From NCBI RefSeq assembly GCF_001620065.1, contig NZ_LQGV01000002.1, positions 81,560-145,559 on the forward strand: a DNA stretch of 64,000 bases, written 5' to 3'. Both the position numbers and the translations under genes were made by a program. How positions within the stretch are numbered: position 1 is the first letter of the stretch; each line of letters begins with the position of its first letter. Positions 61,130 through 64,000 of this stretch are shown here, piece by piece. Origin of the DNA: Microbacterium sp. TNHR37B (GTDB lineage: Bacteria; Actinomycetota; Actinomycetes; Actinomycetales; Microbacteriaceae). A model generated the notes under the pieces. It was not told where the DNA came from and made no database searches. It worked only from the letters and a program-made list of their open reading frames with translations.

Positions 61130-62283
61130 AGCGCGAGCCCCCGACTCGGTGTCGAGGACGCCTGCGGGCGGGCGAACCAGTCCGTGTCCCCGCCCGCGCG
61201 GTCCTGCCGTCCGTTCGGGCGCTCGGTCGCCAGGTTCTTCGCCGCTGCGAGTTCGGTGTCGGTGAGCACGGGGTCGACGTCGTATTCGCGCAGGAGGGAG
61301 ACGTGTCCCATGAACGGGTTGTAGGTCAGCGTGTAGACCTCGCTCGTCGCGGTGCTGTCGAGCTTCCCGGCCGGCGGCGTGTCGTAGACGTACCCGTTCT
61401 CGAGCGCGGACTGCGTGGTCTCCTCGCCGAAGTCGAACCCGGCCAGGTGGTCGATCGCCGCATCGGTGCCTTCGCGCCGGATGAGGTCCAGCACCTCGTC
61501 GGCCTCGGAGCCGTCCAGGAATACGACGCTGATCCACCGCGGCGCGGGCTTCGAGTGAGGCGCCTGCTCTGTGTCGAGTGCGGCCGGGTCGAGCTCGGCA
61601 AACACGGTCAGGTCGGTGTAGCTGCGCAGCGCGGCGTCGGCGGCCCACTGCGGGAACAGGCCCTGGTTCTCGGGATGCATGCCGGGGTTGTCGAGCGCGT
61701 ATTGCCGGGCTTCGCCGGCGGCGCTGAGGTAGACGGCGAGCTCGCGCAGAGCCCGGCCGGGATCGACCGGTGCTCCGGCGCCGGTGAACAGGTCCCGGCC
61801 CTCGACGCTCTCGCCGCTGGCGGAGTCCTCGACGCGGTAGGCGTAGCGCTGGTGCTCGCCCATCGGCTCGTCCGGCCACACCGTCAGCGTCAGCGTCCCG
61901 ACGTGCGCGGTCGTGCGCGCCGGTTCGCTGGCCGTGGGCGCCCGCCAGGCGATGCGACCGGAGTGCTGGGCGGCAGCGTCGAGCCGCCACTCCACCGTGT
62001 TCAGCAGCGTGCCGGCCTGGTGCAGCTCGTCCGCCGCGGCGAGCGCGGAGGTTGCGCCGGCCGTCTGGTCTCCGGCGTCGTCGTGGGCGAGGACGCGGTT
62101 GTCGATGTGCGCGTCGGCGAGCTGGTTGAGCACCTGCCGCAGCGACCGGACGCCGGCGAGCAGGTCACCGATCACGGGGTAGGTCGCGGCGGGCTCGGGC
62201 ATCGCGCGGGTTGCGTGGGCTAGGCCGCGCAGCGCGGCGGACGCCTCGGCGGCGTCGGCTTGCGGGTCATCGAAGGTCGGCAT
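61126..62283 (-). CDS. Unknown protein of the conjugation operon (385 aa)
   Basis: A soluble, acidic, 385-residue protein. Residues 1-80 are helical (AATYPVIGDLLAGVRSLRQVLNQLADAH), a style seen in small proteins of actinobacterial integrative elements. Residues 85-310 are a mixed part with WISVVFLDGSEADEVLDLI and ALENGYVYDTPPAGKLD. The end carries YTLTYNPFMGHVSLLREYDVDP and a basic tail. I do not recognise the middle part; the protein looks like a fusion of an element-specific N terminus with a separate domain. It overlaps virB4 by 4 nt. Confidence 0.7.
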   Translation of the reverse strand: MPTFDDPQADAAEASAALRGLAHATRAMPEPAATYPVIGDLLAGVRSLRQVLNQLADAHIDNRVLAHDDAGDQTAGATSALAAADELHQAGTLLNTVEWRLDAAAQHSGRIAWRAPTASEPARTTAHVGTLTLTVWPDEPMGEHQRYAYRVEDSASGESVEGRDLFTGAGAPVDPGRALRELAVYLSAAGEARQYALDNPGMHPENQGLFPQWAADAALRSYTDLTVFAELDPAALDTEQAPHSKPAPRWISVVFLDGSEADEVLDLIRREGTDAAIDHLAGFDFGEETTQSALENGYVYDTPPAGKLDSTATSEVYTLTYNPFMGHVSLLREYDVDPVLTDTELAAAKNLATERPNGRQDRAGGDTDWFARPQASSTPSRGLAL

Positions 62284-62334
62284 GATCGGACTCCTTGCGT
62301 TCGGTTCGTGAGGTCGGTGTGCGGGTGCGCCCGG

Positions 62335-63795
62335 TCAGACCGACCGGCACAGCGGCAGCGCGGCGGCGGTGAACGCGACGGCCTGCTGGCCGACAAGCCG
62401 CCGCGTCTCGCACGAGGCTTGGATGGCGGCCTGCTCGACGGCGGCCACAGCGGCGTCGAGGTCGTCGATGGTCGGCGCAGAGACGGAGATGAGGCCGGTG
62501 ATGCGCAGCACGCCGTGTCCGGCGGTCAGGTCTGCCTCCTGCTGGAGTACGTCGTCGAGCTCGGCGGAGGCGGCGGTGTCCTCGACTTGGCCGATCTTGC
62601 GCCGCTGGGCGGCGTCCGAGATGAGCTCTGTCTTCTTCTTCCGCAGGTCCCTGGCTGCCTGGTCCGCCCTGACCGGGGTGTAGTGCAGGGCGAGGGTGCG
62701 CAGGATTCCGTTGGAGAGCACGAGCGGTGTCAGGAAGCCGGGGTAGACCGCGGAACGGGGCCATTCGGTGATCCACAGCACCGCGTGGAAGGCGGAGTCG
62801 GACCGCAGCCGGTCCCAGGTCTCGGTGACCGCGACGGGGCCGGCGGTGGCGAGGTCGCGGCCGAGCGCCCCGTGGCGTTCCAGTGCGGGGGCCGCGGCCG
62901 GGTCGTAGGCCGAGCGGAGGATGACGGCGACCTCGCCCGGCGTGAGCCATCCCGTGCTGGTGAGCTCTGCGGCGCGCAGTGCGGTGGCGAGTGCGCTCAT
63001 CTCCTGGCGCAGCACCGCGGCGGCGCCGCGCATCCCGCCGCCGGCGGTGCGGACCTGCCGGGCGGCGGCCTTCATGTCCAAGGCGAGGCTGATCGTCGTC
63101 GCGTGCCGCTCCCCGGCGGGACCGGCCCGCTCGATCAACTCCGCATACGTGGTCGCAGCCCACGAGCCCTCGTCAGTGCCGTGCTGGCGCCACCACTCCG
63201 TCAGGCCCGTGCCGCTATCGGGCAGGGTCCGCTCGGAGACCTGAATCCGGGCGATGCGCCCGGAGCGGCACGCGGCGGCGAGAACGCGGCCCCAGCCGGA
63301 GACGCGGCGCTGCTGCTCACCGGGGTCGAGGAGCACGAACGCGGGATGGCTCACGCCGAGGATCGCGGTGAGGGTCTGGGCGTGCGGGTCGTGGATCAGC
63401 GCCGCGCCGGTCTCGGGGTCCTCCCACTCCCGCAGCGGCGCAGCGTCGCCGGGAAGGGCGAGGGTGCCTGCGGGGCGCGGCTTGATGACGCGGCGGCGGT
63501 AGATGAGCTGGCCGAGGTAGGTGCGGAACGTCCAGCGGGCGACGATGGGCACCCACTCGATGAGCTTGCGGCCGCCAGCCGGGATGACCGCGAGCAGGGT
63601 CGCGATACCCCAGACCGGGGAGGTCCAGGCCAGGCCCATGCCGCCGCCGGTGTAGAGGCCGGCGACGACGGTGAGCACCGCGACGGCCAGGATGACGAGC
63701 TGCGGCAGCGAGAGGCCGAGCATGACCCCGCGCTTGGTGAGGCGGGAGAACTGCACCGTGGCGAGCGGGTAGTCGCCCTGCGTGGTGGAGGCCAT
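62335..63795 (-). CDS. SCO6880-type conjugation protein
   Basis: A 486-residue protein with two membrane helices near residues 28-70 (LGLSLPQLVILAVAVLTVVAGLY and the next hydrophobic stretch) and a long cytoplasmic part, matching the SCO6880 family of actinobacterial conjugative elements. The N terminus is PrgI/VirB3-like and the rest resembles the N-terminal domain of VirB4, so with the downstream ATPase it probably makes one working VirB3-VirB4 unit. GGAAGGAG before the ATG gives a strong ribosome-binding site. Confidence 0.85.
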   Translation of the reverse strand: MASTTQGDYPLATVQFSRLTKRGVMLGLSLPQLVILAVAVLTVVAGLYTGGGMGLAWTSPVWGIATLLAVIPAGGRKLIEWVPIVARWTFRTYLGQLIYRRRVIKPRPAGTLALPGDAAPLREWEDPETGAALIHDPHAQTLTAILGVSHPAFVLLDPGEQQRRVSGWGRVLAAACRSGRIARIQVSERTLPDSGTGLTEWWRQHGTDEGSWAATTYAELIERAGPAGERHATTISLALDMKAAARQVRTAGGGMRGAAAVLRQEMSALATALRAAELTSTGWLTPGEVAVILRSAYDPAAAPALERHGALGRDLATAGPVAVTETWDRLRSDSAFHAVLWITEWPRSAVYPGFLTPLVLSNGILRTLALHYTPVRADQAARDLRKKKTELISDAAQRRKIGQVEDTAASAELDDVLQQEADLTAGHGVLRITGLISVSAPTIDDLDAAVAAVEQAAIQASCETRRLVGQQAVAFTAAALPLCRSV

Positions 63796-63799
63796 CGGA

Positions 63800-64000
63800 C
63801 TACTCCTTCCCTGTCGGCTTCGCGGACGGCGGCGGCGGGTCCTGCCGCCTCGTCGCCCCGCCGGACGTCGCCGGCGGGGGCGACGACGTGGGCGGTGCCG
63901 AGGTCGGGCGGCCCGAAGGCGTGCCCTGCGAGGGCGGAACGGGCGGCGGGGACACCTGCTCGGAAGCGGCTCCGGCGTGGCCCTCGGCCGCGCCGCCGAC
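63800..64000 (-). CDS. 3' end of a conjugation gene with Pro/Ser-rich tail (cut by window edge)
   Basis: The last 66 codons of a frame entering from the right edge. They encode a Pro, Ser, Thr and Gly-rich disordered tail (for example SPPPVPPSQGTPSGRP and DPPPPSAKPTGKE) ending in TAG, 4 nt before the SCO6880-type gene. In related elements this place is held by the VirB6/TrbL-like polytopic membrane protein, so that is the best guess; the sequence here cannot prove it. Confidence 0.55.
   Translation of the reverse strand, partial: VGGAAEGHAGAASEQVSPPPVPPSQGTPSGRPTSAPPTSSPPPATSGGATRRQDPPPPSAKPTGKE

Overview
The window is GC-rich actinobacterial chromosome. The 16S rRNA gene, the gene order parA-scpA-scpB-rluB-tyrA-cmk-der, and the frequent GTG starts and leaderless promoters (a TAnnnT box 6-8 nt before the start codon) all point to Microbacteriaceae, most likely Microbacterium. 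The genus call rests on recognising the 16S variable regions by eye, not on a search. Most of the window is core genome. The last ~9.5 kb belong to an integrated conjugative element.

Layout. 1-6975: the 3' part of pheT, a convergent AAA ATPase, an ABC exporter pair and an NAD-dependent epimerase-like protein. 7020-15054: an arginine biosynthesis cluster argC-argJ-argB-argD-argF, an unrelated membrane acyltransferase-like gene, then argH. It lacks argG and the repressor gene argR. It is preceded by a previously unannotated-looking 24-codon leaderless reading frame with six Arg codons and by overlapping alternative hairpins, which together suggest an arginine-responsive attenuator. 15065-18634: a SatD-family protein with a DNA-binding-like C terminus and a membrane partner, behind a dense GATAAG/CTTATC operator array; then tyrS and a DUF4184 membrane protein. 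18670-20372: a HEAT-like protein and a CoA-transferase with permuted domain order, both on the minus strand. 20373-26278: one complete rRNA operon with promoter, boxA-like elements and a strong terminator.

26310-35122: an RG-rich TPR-like protein, HAD phosphatase, a 54-residue protein, tlyA, NAD kinase, recN and a large DUF2207 protein, nearly all overlapping by 1-4 nt as one operon. 35137-41450: pyrG, an ADP-ribose-type NUDIX hydrolase, xerD, then a possible redox/sulfur module (VKOR, a SufS-like PLP enzyme and a membrane-anchored thioredoxin-fold protein). 41892-48337: the chromosome maintenance and translation operon parA to der. 48386-50919: a class III (oxygen-sensitive) ribonucleotide reductase nrdD-nrdG with a well-formed NrdR box upstream. 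51123-54228: a NUDIX protein with an extra NYN/PIN-like domain, a DUF2809 protein, an S4 RNA-binding protein, a lysoplasmalogenase and a GNAT acetyltransferase.

54330-64000: a tRNA-Pro(GGG) locus whose 5' half is present twice, followed by repeated putative integrase arm sites, a tyrosine integrase, an excisionase-like protein, DUF4913, SSB, a VirD4-type coupling protein, a VirB4-type ATPase, an SCO6880-type protein and unknowns. This is one end of an integrative conjugative element that runs off the right edge; no relaxase is seen in this part.

The most notable candidates are the arginine leader peptide/attenuator, the GATAAG operator array at satD, the VKOR/SufS-like/thioredoxin cluster, the tRNA-Pro half duplication, the permuted CoA-transferase and the NUDIX-NYN fusion.
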